Assembly: GCA_963719465.1 (NCBI GenBank) | Contig: OY970386.1 | Coordinates: 2,108,001-2,172,000, forward strand | Length of the DNA stretch: 64,000 nucleotides | Reading direction: 5' to 3' | Source of the DNA: JALHUB01 sp963719465 | Lineage (GTDB): Bacteria; Chloroflexota; Dehalococcoidia; DSTF01; JALHUB01 | In this document: piece after piece, positions 36,590 through 47,085 of the stretch | Layout: every line of letters begins with the position of its first letter | Position numbering within the stretch: the first letter of the stretch is position 1 | The notes under the pieces: generated by a model | Databases searched by the model: none | What the model saw: only the letters and a program-made list of their open reading frames with translations | Told to the model about the DNA's origin: nothing | Made by a program: the position numbers and the translations under genes

Positions 36590-36658
36590 TGGCCTATAAT
36601 AGTCTAGCCGCGGCTCTCAACCGGCGGGTTCCAGGTTCGAGTCCTGGGCGGCCTACCA
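36590..36658 (+). pseudogene. Decayed tRNA-Glu(CTC)-like remnant
   Basis: The 3' half is sound: T arm CCAGG-TTCGAGT-CCTGG, acceptor strand GCGGCCT, A, CCA (36656-36658). The anticodon loop would be CTCTCAA (CTC) but its stem needs a bulge, the D arm keeps only GTCTAG, and the 5' acceptor strand pairs at just four positions. It looks like a tRNA 3' end attached to unrelated 5' sequence, as at element attachment sites, or a simple deletion derivative. Confidence 0.55.
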
Positions 36659-36675
36659 GTGAAGGATCGCTGGTC

Positions 36676-36760
36676 GGGGAAGTGTCGGAACTGGCAGACG
36701 AGCATGATTTAGGATCATGTGCCGAAAGGCGTAGGGGTTCGAGTCCCCTCTTCCCCACCA
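36676..36760 (+). tRNA. tRNA-Leu (anticodon TAG)
   Basis: 85 nt with acceptor GGGGAAG / CTTCCCC, anticodon stem CATGA / TCATG around TTTAGGA (TAG), long class II variable arm (TGCCGAAAGGCG), T arm AGGGG-TTCGAGT-CCCCT, encoded CCA. Confidence 0.95.
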
Positions 36761-36849
36761 GATTCGCGACCGCAGCCGGTCCCCCAAACGCGCACGACGC
36801 CGCCGGCTCCGCCCGCTCGGCAGGCATCGGCAGCAAGGGATAACCTCCA

Positions 36850-37836
36850 ATGGCCAATCTGCTGGAGGTAAAAGACCTCAAGACCCACTTCTTCACTGAC
36901 GACGGCGTCGTCAGGGCGGTGGACGGCGTCAGCTACGACGTCGAAGAAGGCGAAACCGTCGGCCTGGTCGGCGAAAGCGGCTGCGGCAAGAGCGTCAGCG
37001 CCCTCTCGATCCTGCGGCTCATCCAGCCGCCCGGCCGCATCGTCGGCGGCGAGGTCTGGTTCGAAGGCCGCGACCTCCTGAAGCTCAGGGAGAGCGAGAT
37101 CCGCCACGTCCGCGGCAACCGCATCGCCATGATCTTCCAGGAGCCGATGACCTCGCTCAATCCCGTCCTCACCATCGGCCGCCAGATCACCGAGGCGCTG
37201 GAGCTCCACCTGCACATGAGCCGACGCGACGCCAACAAGCGCGCCGCCGAGCTGCTGGAGATGGTCGGCATCGCGGACGCCGCCGCGCGCCTGAAGGACT
37301 ACCCGCACCAGTTCTCCGGCGGCATGCGACAGCGCGTCATGATCGCCATGGCGCTGTCCTGCAATCCGCGCCTCCTCCTCGCCGACGAGCCGACGACGGC
37401 GCTGGACGTGACGATTCAGGCGCAGATCCTGGAGCTGATGGCTGACCTCAGCCGCGAGACCGGCGCCGCGATCGTCATCATCACCCACAACCTGGGCGTT
37501 ATCGCCCGCTACGCCAATCGCGTCAACGTCATGTACGCCGGCAAGATCGTCGAATCGTCCACCGCGCGCGAGGTCTACGGCAACCCGCGTCACCCGTACA
37601 CCCTCGGCCTGCTGAAGTCCGTCCCCCGGCTCGACCAGGGGCGACATGCGAAGCTCAATCCCATCGAAGGCTTCCCGCCGGACCTGGCGCATATCCCGTC
37701 CGGCTGCAGCTTCTTCCCGCGTTGCGCCTATCGCGAGGACAAGTGCCGTGCCGAAGAGCCGCCGCTGATGCTCGTCGGCGAAAAGCACTATTCCGCCTGC
37801 TGGCAAGCCGCCGGCATCGAGAAGGCTGCCGTATGA
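36850..37836 (+). CDS. Oligopeptide/dipeptide ABC transporter ATP-binding protein (OppD/DppD type)
   Basis: 328 aa. Walker A GESGCGKS, Q-loop MIFQEPMTSLNP, signature FSGGMRQR, Walker B LLLADEPTTALDVT, and the family-specific C-terminal Cys region (CSFFPRCAYREDKC) that can hold an Fe-S cluster in this subfamily. Energises uptake of peptides or related solutes. Translationally coupled to the OppF-like gene (ATGA overlap). The permease and binding-protein genes are not adjacent. Confidence 0.93.
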   Translation: MANLLEVKDLKTHFFTDDGVVRAVDGVSYDVEEGETVGLVGESGCGKSVSALSILRLIQPPGRIVGGEVWFEGRDLLKLRESEIRHVRGNRIAMIFQEPMTSLNPVLTIGRQITEALELHLHMSRRDANKRAAELLEMVGIADAAARLKDYPHQFSGGMRQRVMIAMALSCNPRLLLADEPTTALDVTIQAQILELMADLSRETGAAIVIITHNLGVIARYANRVNVMYAGKIVESSTAREVYGNPRHPYTLGLLKSVPRLDQGRHAKLNPIEGFPPDLAHIPSGCSFFPRCAYREDKCRAEEPPLMLVGEKHYSACWQAAGIEKAAV

Positions 37837-38855
37837 CGAGCGAAACCGCCACAATCGTCGATAGCGGCGCCGCGAAGAGCAGCGATAACGTCCTCCTCAA
37901 CGTCCGCGACCTGAAGATGCACTTCCCGGTGACCGCCGGGATCATCCTCCAGCGCAAGGTCGCCGACGTGAAGGCGGTCGACGGCGTATCCTTCGCCATT
38001 CGCCGCGGCGAGACGCTGGGGCTGGTCGGCGAAAGCGGCTGCGGCAAGTCGACCGTCGGCCGCGCCATCCTCCAGCTCTACCGTCCGACCGGCGGCCAGG
38101 TGCTGTTCGACGGCCGCGACCTCTGCCGGATGAAGGGCAAGGAGCTTCGCCTGTTCCGCCGCCGCATGCAGATGATCTTCCAGGACCCTTACGCCTCGCT
38201 GAACCCGCGCATGAGCATCGGCAGCATCATCGGCGAGCCGCTGGCGATCCACAACCTCGCCTCCGGCAAGCGCCGCCGCGAGCGCGTGGCGGAGCTGATG
38301 CGCACCGTCGGTCTGAACCCCTACTACGCCAATCGCTATCCGCACGAGTTCAGCGGCGGCCAGCGACAGCGCGTCGGCGTGGCGCGGGCGCTCGCCGTCG
38401 AGCCCGACTTCATCGTCTGTGATGAGCCCGTCTCGGCGCTCGACGTTTCGATCCAGGCGCAGATCATCAACCTGCTCGAGGACCTTCAGGAGCGTTTTGG
38501 CCTGACGTACCTTTTCATCGCCCACGACCTCTCAGTCGTGCGCCACATCAGCGATCGCGTCGCGGTCATGTACCTGGGCAAGCTGATGGAGATGGCGGAC
38601 CGGCTGGAGCTCTACGAGAACCCGCTGCACCCGTACACGAAGGCGCTGCTCTCCGCCGTGCCCGTCCCGGACCCGCAGATCGAGGCGACGCGCGAGCGGA
38701 TCATCCTCCACGGCGACGTGCCGAGCCCCGCTTCGCCGCCGTCCGGCTGCGTCTTCCACACCCGCTGCCCGATCGCCACCGGCGAGTGCAGCGAGCACGT
38801 ACCGGAGTGGCGCGAGAAGTCGCCGGGGCACCGGGTCGCCTGCTGGCGCGCCTAG
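37833..38855 (+). CDS. Oligopeptide/dipeptide ABC transporter ATP-binding protein (OppF/DppF type)
   Basis: 340 aa from ATG 37833 overlapping the previous stop; the frame is open earlier but inside oppD. Walker A GESGCGKS, Q-loop MIFQDPYASLNP, signature FSGGQRQR, Walker B IVCDEPVSALDVS, C-terminal HTRCPIATGECSEH Cys motif. Forms the ATPase heterodimer with the preceding subunit. Its stop overlaps the stop of the convergent GNAT gene. Confidence 0.93.
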   Translation: MTSETATIVDSGAAKSSDNVLLNVRDLKMHFPVTAGIILQRKVADVKAVDGVSFAIRRGETLGLVGESGCGKSTVGRAILQLYRPTGGQVLFDGRDLCRMKGKELRLFRRRMQMIFQDPYASLNPRMSIGSIIGEPLAIHNLASGKRRRERVAELMRTVGLNPYYANRYPHEFSGGQRQRVGVARALAVEPDFIVCDEPVSALDVSIQAQIINLLEDLQERFGLTYLFIAHDLSVVRHISDRVAVMYLGKLMEMADRLELYENPLHPYTKALLSAVPVPDPQIEATRERIILHGDVPSPASPPSGCVFHTRCPIATGECSEHVPEWREKSPGHRVACWRA

Positions 38856-39349
38856 TCCGACAGCTCCCTGCGCATAAACGTCACGTCGAACGGCAGGCCT
38901 TCGAAGTGGCGCGTGCTCGATTCGACGAAGCTCAACTTCTCGTACCAGGCCCGCAGCTCCGTCTGCGCCGCGATCACCCCGATCTCGATCGCCTTCAGCC
39001 CCATCTCCCGCGCCGTCGCGACGATGTGGTTCACCAGCGCCTCGCCGAAGCCGCGACGCCGGAACGCGGGCAAGACCGCCAGCCGTTCCATGTAGCACTT
39101 GTCCTCGTCGACACGTTCCAGCGCCGCGCAGCCCGCCGCCTGGCCCGACGCCCGCAGCAGGAAGTAACGGACGCCCTTCTCGAAAGCCGCCTGAATCCAC
39201 TCTTTCTTGCTGTTCGAAGGGTGCGTTGGAGCGTTCTCCGGCGTCAGGCCGAAGCGCTGGGCGACGGTCGCGAACGACTCGCGGATAAGCGACGCTAGCA
39301 GCTCGACATCGCCCTCCGACGCCTCGGTGATCACGCACTCCACGCTCAT
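38852..39349 (-). CDS. GNAT-family N-acetyltransferase
   Basis: 165 aa. Acetyl-CoA binding loop VLPAFRRRGFGEALVNHIV (R-x-x-G-x-G/A pattern), preceding strand MERLAV and C-terminal LRAWYEKLSFVES. Transfers an acetyl group from acetyl-CoA to an amine; substrate unknown. Convergent to oppF with 4-bp overlap of stops, divergent from lepA. Confidence 0.9.
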   Translation of the reverse strand: MSVECVITEASEGDVELLASLIRESFATVAQRFGLTPENAPTHPSNSKKEWIQAAFEKGVRYFLLRASGQAAGCAALERVDEDKCYMERLAVLPAFRRRGFGEALVNHIVATAREMGLKAIEIGVIAAQTELRAWYEKLSFVESSTRHFEGLPFDVTFMRRELSD

Positions 39350-39376
39350 CGCCGCGCCTCCTTCGCATTCGTCAAA

Positions 39377-39405
39377 TTGAACCGCCCGATCCCCTATGCT
39401 ACCAT
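39377..39405 (+). promoter_or_regulatory. lepA promoter giving a very short leader
   Basis: TTGAAC (39377-39382), 17-bp spacer, TACCAT (39400-39405). The ATG is at 39415, so the mRNA would start within a few bases of the start codon, and no Shine-Dalgarno is visible. Confidence 0.6.
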
Positions 39406-39414
39406 CGAACCGCC

Positions 39415-41244
<1,830 letters not shown>

Positions 41245-41560
41245 GGGAGGACTTTCATCCTCCCGCGGAGAGGAGCGCTAAATCCCGCAGCCTTCCCCGT
41301 AGGACGTTGTTGGCAAAGGCTGAGGGTTTCAACCCTCAAATCATCTCCCCGCAGGAAGCCTTCATGGCGGTGCTAACGCTAGAGAAGTAGGGGACGCTGC
41401 CCGCCTACGGACGGGTTTCAGCCCTCCACACTGCTGCCCACCTAGTTCTACTCGGCCCGACGCGGGTACCGCGCCGCCGGTCTTTCTAGCTGCGTCGGCG
41501 TAGTTGACGTAACATTTGCGTCCGTCTTCCCACCCGCCCGCCCGCAAGGCGTTTTGTCGA

Positions 41561-41619
41561 ATCAAGGGGACACCCCTTGAACCCCGGCAGAGAGGGCGCC
41601 TCTCTGCACTCTCCCTGGG
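41561..41619 (+). repeat. Two-hairpin dispersed repeat, copy 1
   Basis: CAAGGGG-ACA-CCCCTTG hairpin, linker AACCCCG, then GCAGAGAGG / CTCTCTGC hairpin. Further copies at 42121, 42654 and, inverted, 58831-58879; see the separate observation. Confidence 0.75.
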
Positions 41620-42732
41620 GGCAAGCCGCCTTGGCGGTCGAGGACCGCATCCCCGCACGATGGGCAGCAATTCTGCAGGATGAATCCCGCAGCCTTCCTA
41701 CTAGGACGTTGTTGGCAAAGGCTGAGGGTTTCAACCCTCAGAGCAATCCCCCCGCAAGAGGCCTTCATGGCCGTCCTCAAACTAGAAAAGTAGGGGAGGA
41801 CTTTAGTCCTCCCGCGGAGAGGAGCGCTTCTGCGGGATAAATCCCGCAGCCTTCCCCGTAGGACGTTGTTGGCAAAGGCTGAGGGTTTCAACCCTCAGAT
41901 CATCTCCCCGCAGGAAAGCCTTCATGGCGGTGCTAACGCTAGAGAAGTAGGGGACGCTGCCCGCCTACGGACGGGTTTCAGCCCTCCACACTGCTGCCCA
42001 CCTAGTTCTACTCGGCCCGACGCGGGTACCGCGCCGCCGGTCTTTCTAGCTGCGTCGGCGTAGTTGACGTAACATTTGCGTCCGTCTTCCCACCCGCCCG
42101 CCCGCAAGGCGTTTTGTCGAATCAAGGGGACACCCCTTGAACCCCGGCAGAGAGGGCGCCTCTCTGCACTCTCCCTGGGGGCAAGCCGCCTTGGCGGTCG
42201 AGGACCGCATCCCCGCACGATGGGCAGCAATTCTGCAGGATGAATCCCGCAGCCTTCCTACTAGGACGTTGTTGGCAAAGGCTGAGGGTTTCAACCCTCA
42301 GAGCAATCCCCCCGCAAGAGGCCTTCATGGCCGTCCTCAAACTAGAAAAGTAGGGGAGGACTTTAGTCCTCCCGCGGAGAGGAGCGCTTCTGCGGGATAA
42401 ATCCCGCAGCCTTCCCCGTAGGACGCTGTTGGCAAAGGCTGAGGGTTTCAACCCTCAAATCATCTCCCCGCAGGAGGCTTTCATGGCCGTCCTCACGTTG
42501 GAAAAGTAGAGGAGGGCTTTAGTCCTCAACGTCCCCTTATTCAATCCGGTCGGTCGGGGGCCCGCGCCGCCGGTCTTTCTAGCTGCGTCGGCGTAGTTGA
42601 CGTAACATTTGCGTCCGTCTTCCCACCCACCCGCCCGCGTGGCGTTTTGTCGAATCAAGGGGACACCCCTTGAACCCCGGCAGAGAGGGAAGCTCCCTCT
42701 CTGCACTCTCCCATCCACTCCTTGTGACGGTT

Positions 42733-43143
42733 TCACTGTCCTAGCGGGACCAGGTTGCAGGACGAACCGTTTGAATTCCTCCCCATCAGAAATGCCGCAC
42801 ACCGTTGGTATCGATTCGCCTTCCCTTGGTCCGTCGATCCCTTCGCTGTCGCTTGGAGGAATAGGATAGCATCGTCCCACGCGAAGTTGCTCAAAGCTGC
42901 TTGAAGCTGAGCCGTCGAACCTGGAGGTGGTTCGTTCAGTCTCCCCGTCAATTGGGGCCCCTGAAGCGGCGTCAATCTGTCCCAATCTCCAAGAAATGCA
43001 TGAGCAATCTCGTCGGTGGTCAGAGGTTTCTCGGCTGGGTGGGGTACGTACCAATGTCCCACCGTCCTGTCCAAGGCCATGAACCCCCCGAGAATCAGAA
43101 AACATGTGAGAGCGGTTGCCGCTGCGATGAAAATGCTCTTCAT
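42733..43143 (-). CDS. Small exported or membrane-anchored hypothetical protein
   Basis: 136 aa, ATG 43143 with AGGAGGA upstream. N-terminal hydrophobic segment (MKSIFIAAATALTCFLILGG) is a signal peptide or anchor; the rest is soluble with TTDEIAHAFLGDWDRL and a C-terminal Cys pair (RCAAFLMG, SSCNLVPLG) that could form a disulfide. Unrecognised. It follows the FabI-like gene by 37 bp on the same strand and ends next to the lepA array. Confidence 0.65.
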   Translation of the reverse strand: MKSIFIAAATALTCFLILGGFMALDRTVGHWYVPHPAEKPLTTDEIAHAFLGDWDRLTPLQGPQLTGRLNEPPPGSTAQLQAALSNFAWDDAILFLQATAKGSTDQGKANRYQRCAAFLMGRNSNGSSCNLVPLGQ

Positions 43144-43180
43144 GGTTGGGTCCTCCTCTCCCTTCGGGGTTGACCTAATG

Positions 43181-43981
43181 TCACGCAGTGATCTCCTCGC
43201 CGCCGTCTACGCCGATGACGTTGCCCGTCATCCAGTACAACCGCTCGTCGCACAGCGCCGCAATCGCCTTCGCCACGTCCTCCACCGCTGTCGCCCGACC
43301 GCTCGGGTTCTGCGCCGCCGACCGCTCGTAAAGCGCCAGCGCCCCCGCTATCTTCCGCATCGCCGGCGTGTCCGTGATCCCCGCGCGTATGGAGTTGACG
43401 GCGATCCCCGACGGCCCTAGCTCGACCGCAAGCTGCCGCACGTGCGACTCCAGCGCCGCCTTCGCCGCCGATACCGGCCCGTAGTTCGGGATCACCCGCG
43501 TCGAGCCGGAGCTGGTCATGGCGAACACGCGGCTCCCCCGACGCATCAGCTTCAGCGCCATCAGGTCCTGCACCCAGTACACCAGGCTGTTCGCCATCAC
43601 GTCGAGCGTCATCTCCATCTGGCGCTGGCTCACGCGCTGCTTCGGCCCCTCGGCGATGTACGGGACAAGCGTCCCGAACGCCAGCGAGTGCATGAACACG
43701 CGCACGTATGCGTCGGGCCGGCTGCGCAGCGTCTCCTGGATCGACGACAGGACGGCGGCGCGCTTCTCGGCGTCGGCGGCGTTCGTGTTGAAGAAGACCG
43801 CCCGCCGTCCCAGCGATTCGACCTCCGCGACGACGCGTTGCGCGTTCGGCAGCGTCGAGCGCAGGTCCAGGTGGACGCCGAAGACGTTCATGCCGCTGCG
43901 CGCCAGCTCGACAGCCGTCGCCGCACCGAAGCCGCTTGACGCGCCGAGAATGAGCGCCCACTCTTTGCTTTCGTCAGTCAA
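43181..43981 (-). CDS. FabI/FabL-like enoyl-ACP reductase or related SDR
   Basis: 266 aa. SDR fold with cofactor motif GASSGFGAATA. The active site reads Y-x6-K (YGPVSAAK), the spacing of enoyl-ACP reductases FabI/FabL/InhA, not the Y-x3-K of ordinary SDRs; MHSLAFG replaces the usual NNAG, again as in FabI. C-terminal ITGVDGG-type end (NVIGVDGGEEI). Likely reduces a trans-2-enoyl thioester in fatty-acid synthesis; a divergent SDR activity is possible. Confidence 0.8.
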   Translation of the reverse strand: MTDESKEWALILGASSGFGAATAVELARSGMNVFGVHLDLRSTLPNAQRVVAEVESLGRRAVFFNTNAADAEKRAAVLSSIQETLRSRPDAYVRVFMHSLAFGTLVPYIAEGPKQRVSQRQMEMTLDVMANSLVYWVQDLMALKLMRRGSRVFAMTSSGSTRVIPNYGPVSAAKAALESHVRQLAVELGPSGIAVNSIRAGITDTPAMRKIAGALALYERSAAQNPSGRATAVEDVAKAIAALCDERLYWMTGNVIGVDGGEEITA

Positions 43982-44030
43982 AGCAATGCCTCCTTATCGC
44001 TGAGATGGCAAATTGTTACAGAGGGTCGAT

Positions 44031-44897
44031 TCAACTCAGGTCGAGCGACTTGAGGTAGGCCTTCAGTTGCGGTGCCAGCTCCGGCCGTCGCAGCATCAGC
44101 TCCAGCGACGCCTGCAGCAGCCCCAGCGGCCGGCCGGTGTCGTAGCGCTTGCCCTGGAAGCGATAGGCGAAGATAGGCTTCTCCCGCAGGAGGAGCGCCA
44201 GCCCGTCCGTGAGCTGGATCTCGCCGCCGAAGCCCGGCTTCGTTTCCGATAGCGCGGGAAAGATGTCGGGCATGAGGATGTATCGCCCGACGACGGCCAG
44301 GTCGGACGGCGCCTCCTCCGGCTTGGGCTTCTCGACGAGGCCGCGGACGCGATAGACGTTGTCCTCCAGCAGCTCCACGGCCAGCGATCCGTAGGCCCCG
44401 ATTCCCTCATGCGGCACCTGTTCAACGGCGATCACGCAGCCGTCGTACCGCGTGCAGACGTTGATGATCTGACGCGTGACCGGCGGGTCCGCGATTATGA
44501 AGTCGTCCGGGAAGTAGAGTACGAAAGGCTCATCGCCGATGACCGACCGCGCCATGAGCACGGCGTGCCCGACGCCCTTCTGCTCCTTCTGGCGGACGAA
44601 GACCATCTCCGCCATCTCCGCGATGCCCCGGCTCTCGTCGCGACGCGCCAGGTCGCCCTTCTCCTCCAGCGCTCGCTCCAGCACCGGCGCGTAGTCGAAG
44701 TAGTCCTCCACGGCGCGCTTTCCCGCCGAAGTTACGATAATGATCTGCTCAATGCCGGAAGCAACCGCCTCTTCGACGACGTAGTGGATGACCGGCTTGT
44801 CGACGAGCGGCAGCATCTCCTTCGGGCTTGCCTTCGTGACGGGGAGCATGCGGGTGCCGTAGCCGGCAGCGAGAATAAGACCTTTGCGAACGCGCAT
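44031..44897 (-). CDS. galU: UTP-glucose-1-phosphate uridylyltransferase
   Basis: 288 aa. Makes UDP-glucose for envelope glycans. Nucleotide-binding start GLILAAGYGTRMLPVTK, KEMLPLVDKPVIHYVVEEA (split), GHAVLMARS, and EKPKPEEAPSDLAVVGRYI region are typical; length matches. Single gene, with a candidate promoter region for other transcripts on the opposite strand upstream. Confidence 0.95.
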   Translation of the reverse strand: MRVRKGLILAAGYGTRMLPVTKASPKEMLPLVDKPVIHYVVEEAVASGIEQIIIVTSAGKRAVEDYFDYAPVLERALEEKGDLARRDESRGIAEMAEMVFVRQKEQKGVGHAVLMARSVIGDEPFVLYFPDDFIIADPPVTRQIINVCTRYDGCVIAVEQVPHEGIGAYGSLAVELLEDNVYRVRGLVEKPKPEEAPSDLAVVGRYILMPDIFPALSETKPGFGGEIQLTDGLALLLREKPIFAYRFQGKRYDTGRPLGLLQASLELMLRRPELAPQLKAYLKSLDLS

Positions 44898-45056
44898 CCC
44901 TGTCTCCGTTCGAGGTGTCTTGAGGGCTCTGCCAGCGATTCTACGACGCGGGTGCTACGCGGGCAAGGCGACGTTCGCCTGCCGCGTCGGCTCAGGAGGG
45001 GCGCGCCTATTCCAAGCAGCAAAAGCAGCATTCCGGCTTCGGTGACGCCTTTCGGT

Positions 45057-45085
45057 TTGCCAGGGCTGCCGTCCTCTGGTATAGT
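45057..45085 (+). promoter_or_regulatory. Candidate promoter upstream of the SRP RNA gene
   Basis: TTGCCA (45057-45062), 17-bp spacer, TATAGT (45080-45085). Would start a transcript near 45092, about 115 bp before the SRP RNA. Confidence 0.5.
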
Positions 45086-45172
45086 ACCTACTTGGTCTGC
45101 ATTTCCCGATGAGGGAAACGCTTCGGGCTTTGGAAAGCCTCGCAACGGTGGGCGCCATCGAGTCCTCAAGGG

Positions 45173-45203
45173 TTGACTTTAGACAACAGCCCCATGTTAG
45201 GAT
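45173..45203 (+). promoter_or_regulatory. SRP RNA promoter
   Basis: TTGACT (45173-45178) and TAGGAT (45198-45203), 19-bp spacer, 5 bp before the predicted RNA 5' end. Confidence 0.6.
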
Positions 45204-45208
45204 GTCGC

Positions 45209-45476
45209 GGTCGTGCTAGACGGGGAGCTAGCGGTGCCCTGAACCCGCAATCCGCTATAGCGGGGTTGAATTCCCGTTCGAGGTCTTAGGCACCGGGGAA
45301 CTGGTGCCGCTGCGCGGCGTAGAAGGCTTGGTCCTACGCGGCGAAACCCTATGAACCCCGTCAGATCCGGAAGGAAGCAGCGGTAAGTAGCGGTCTTCGG
45401 GTGCCGTAGGGCAACCGGGCCTGAGCAAGCGGGTGGCGTTAAGCCCGCGGGCCGGGTCGACAACGGGTGCACGACC
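45209..45476 (+). ncRNA. ffs: Signal recognition particle RNA, large bacterial type
   Basis: About 268 nt. The universally conserved helix 8 core GTCAGATCCGGAAGGAAGCA lies at about 45360-45379, the SRP54 (Ffh) binding site. Terminal complementarity GGTCGTGC (45209) / GCACGACC (45469) defines the ends, and the 5' third folds as an Alu domain (GCTAGACGGGGAGCTAGCGG; TGAACCCGC). Works with FtsY encoded at 58.9 kb and an Ffh encoded elsewhere. Confidence 0.93.
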
Positions 45477-45508
45477 GTAATTAATCTCTGGCCGCTCCGC
45501 GGTTGTAA

Positions 45509-47008
45509 GTGAGAGAGCTTTTGCCCGCTCGACAAAACGGAGCACGAATCCTCAGGGCGCTGAGGGACCGGCTGATTCGGAACAACTCCAGTCCGCCGGC
45601 CGGATTCCCGATCAGCCGCTCCGGCCTCGCCTTCCTCGTCGCTCTCGCCGTCATCGCCTTCCTCACATTCGTCGTCTTCCCTGCCCGGCACGTAGTGATC
45701 GTCGCCGATGGCGTCACCAACCTCGTCCACACTCGTGACCAGACCGACGCCGCCATACTCCGCCGCGCCAACGTCGCGCTGGAGCCGGGCGACCGCGTGC
45801 TGCACGAGAACGACCGCTATGGAACGTCTCAGCTGGAGGTCTCACGCGCCACGCCCATCGTAGTCGAGGTCTCGGGGCGCCTCGTCTTCTGGCGAACACA
45901 GGCCAAGACGCTGGGCGGCGCTCTCTCCGAGATCGGCGTCACCCTGAACGAAGGCGACAAGGCGATAGTCAACGGCGTCGCGGCGTCGCCCACCGACCCC
46001 CTTCTGCCGCTGGCGCCGCGGATGGTCGCGAGCGCCCTCGGCCTGATGCGACTCCCCTCGTTCGTGCCATCCGACAGTCAGCCGCTGTCCGTGACCGTGA
46101 AGCGAGCCGTCCCGTTCACCGTCGTGGAGGACGGTCACAGCCTGAGCCTGCTCTCCACGCAACCGACGCTGGGCGAGGCGCTGAGCGAGAACGACATCGT
46201 CCTGCGGCCGGAGGACCTCGTCAGCCCTGACCCGGACACGCCGCTCACGGCCGGGCTAAGCGCCGAGGTCGACCATGCCGCCAAGTTGACCGTCACGCTG
46301 CCCGAAGGAACGCAGGTCGTCTACAGCCGCGAGAAGACCGTGGGCGCCGCGCTTACCGCCGCCGGAATCGACCTCACGCCGCTGGACAAGGTCTCCCCGG
46401 ACCGCGACGAGCCGCTGACGCCCGAGATGCAGGTCGAGGTGATTCGCGTCACCGTCGGCGACGTCGTTGAGCGCGACGACATTCCTTACGAGACCGTCTT
46501 CCGCAGCGACCCCGACCTCGCCTGGGGCGACTCCCGTCGCGTTGAGGGAGAGACCGGCACCCACGCCTACGAGTACCAGGTCACGTACGAAGACGGCCAG
46601 GAGACCGGCCGCGTCCTCGTCCGCGACTGGGTCGACCAGGAGCCGCAGGACGCGGTGGTGTACTACTCCGCGGCTTCCGACTCCGATGCCGGCATTCCGG
46701 ATGGCACTCACGTCCTCGAGGTCAAGCACGTCTACGCCACTTGGTACGATCCCGCCTCCGCCGGTAAGCCCGCGTCTTCATCCGGCTACGGCTACACGAG
46801 CACCGGCGTGGAGGTCACGCGGGGCGTTGTCGCGGTCGATCCTTCGGTGATACCATACGGAACGAAGATGTTCATCCCCGGCTACGGATTCGCCGTCGCG
46901 GCCGACTGCGGCGGCGGAATCAAGGGGAACATGGTCGACCTGGGCTTTCCCGACGGCTATCCCGTCGACTGGACTCCCCGCTGGGTGGACATCTACATCC
47001 TAGGCTGA
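45509..47008 (+). CDS. Cell-wall protein with DUF348 repeats, G5 domain and 3D domain (RpfB/YabE-like)
   Basis: 499 aa from GTG 45509. One membrane anchor (about 38-60), then four DUF348 ubiquitin-like repeats (about 62-98, 115-155, 195-235, 260-300), a G5 domain (about 310-385, VIRVTVGDVVERDDIPYETV) and a C-terminal 3D domain (about 408-499) with AVDPSVIPYGTKMFIPGYG and three Asp residues (the last in NMVDLGF), as in MltA/YabE lytic transglycosylase-like enzymes. Expected to act on peptidoglycan outside the membrane. It precedes ksgA and ispE, the same neighbourhood as rpfB in Actinobacteria. Confidence 0.9.
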   Translation: MRELLPARQNGARILRALRDRLIRNNSSPPAGFPISRSGLAFLVALAVIAFLTFVVFPARHVVIVADGVTNLVHTRDQTDAAILRRANVALEPGDRVLHENDRYGTSQLEVSRATPIVVEVSGRLVFWRTQAKTLGGALSEIGVTLNEGDKAIVNGVAASPTDPLLPLAPRMVASALGLMRLPSFVPSDSQPLSVTVKRAVPFTVVEDGHSLSLLSTQPTLGEALSENDIVLRPEDLVSPDPDTPLTAGLSAEVDHAAKLTVTLPEGTQVVYSREKTVGAALTAAGIDLTPLDKVSPDRDEPLTPEMQVEVIRVTVGDVVERDDIPYETVFRSDPDLAWGDSRRVEGETGTHAYEYQVTYEDGQETGRVLVRDWVDQEPQDAVVYYSAASDSDAGIPDGTHVLEVKHVYATWYDPASAGKPASSSGYGYTSTGVEVTRGVVAVDPSVIPYGTKMFIPGYGFAVAADCGGGIKGNMVDLGFPDGYPVDWTPRWVDIYILG

Positions 47009-47085
47009 CGAGTCCGAAAACGCCGCGTCGAAACACTGCCACCGCCCATCGCCGCCGACCGCGTCGAGCCCTCCCGCGCGACCTC

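Larger units (their letters stand above)
44898..45208. other. Intergenic region with promoters and hairpins, no gene seen
   Basis: Contains a plus-strand promoter at 45057-45085, hairpins TTTCCC-GATGA-GGGAAA (45102-45118) and GGCTTT-GG-AAAGCC (about 45128-45141), and the SRP RNA promoter. Short ORFs here have no ribosome sites or family features. Confidence 0.6.

Noticed and set aside
41362..42451. Identical ORFs of 102, 82 and 109 codons on the minus strand within the lepA array
   Set aside because: They arise from the duplicated non-coding unit, have no ribosome sites, and cross palindromes; no family features.
42455..43105. 216-codon ORF overlapping the 136-aa exported protein
   Set aside because: Runs out of frame through the lepA-array repeats; the 136-aa frame has the ribosome site and signal peptide.
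44732..45169. Minus-strand ORF with a hydrophobic stretch and basic tail resembling a surface-anchor signal
   Set aside because: It overlaps galU out of frame, has no ribosome site, and its remainder is low-complexity.
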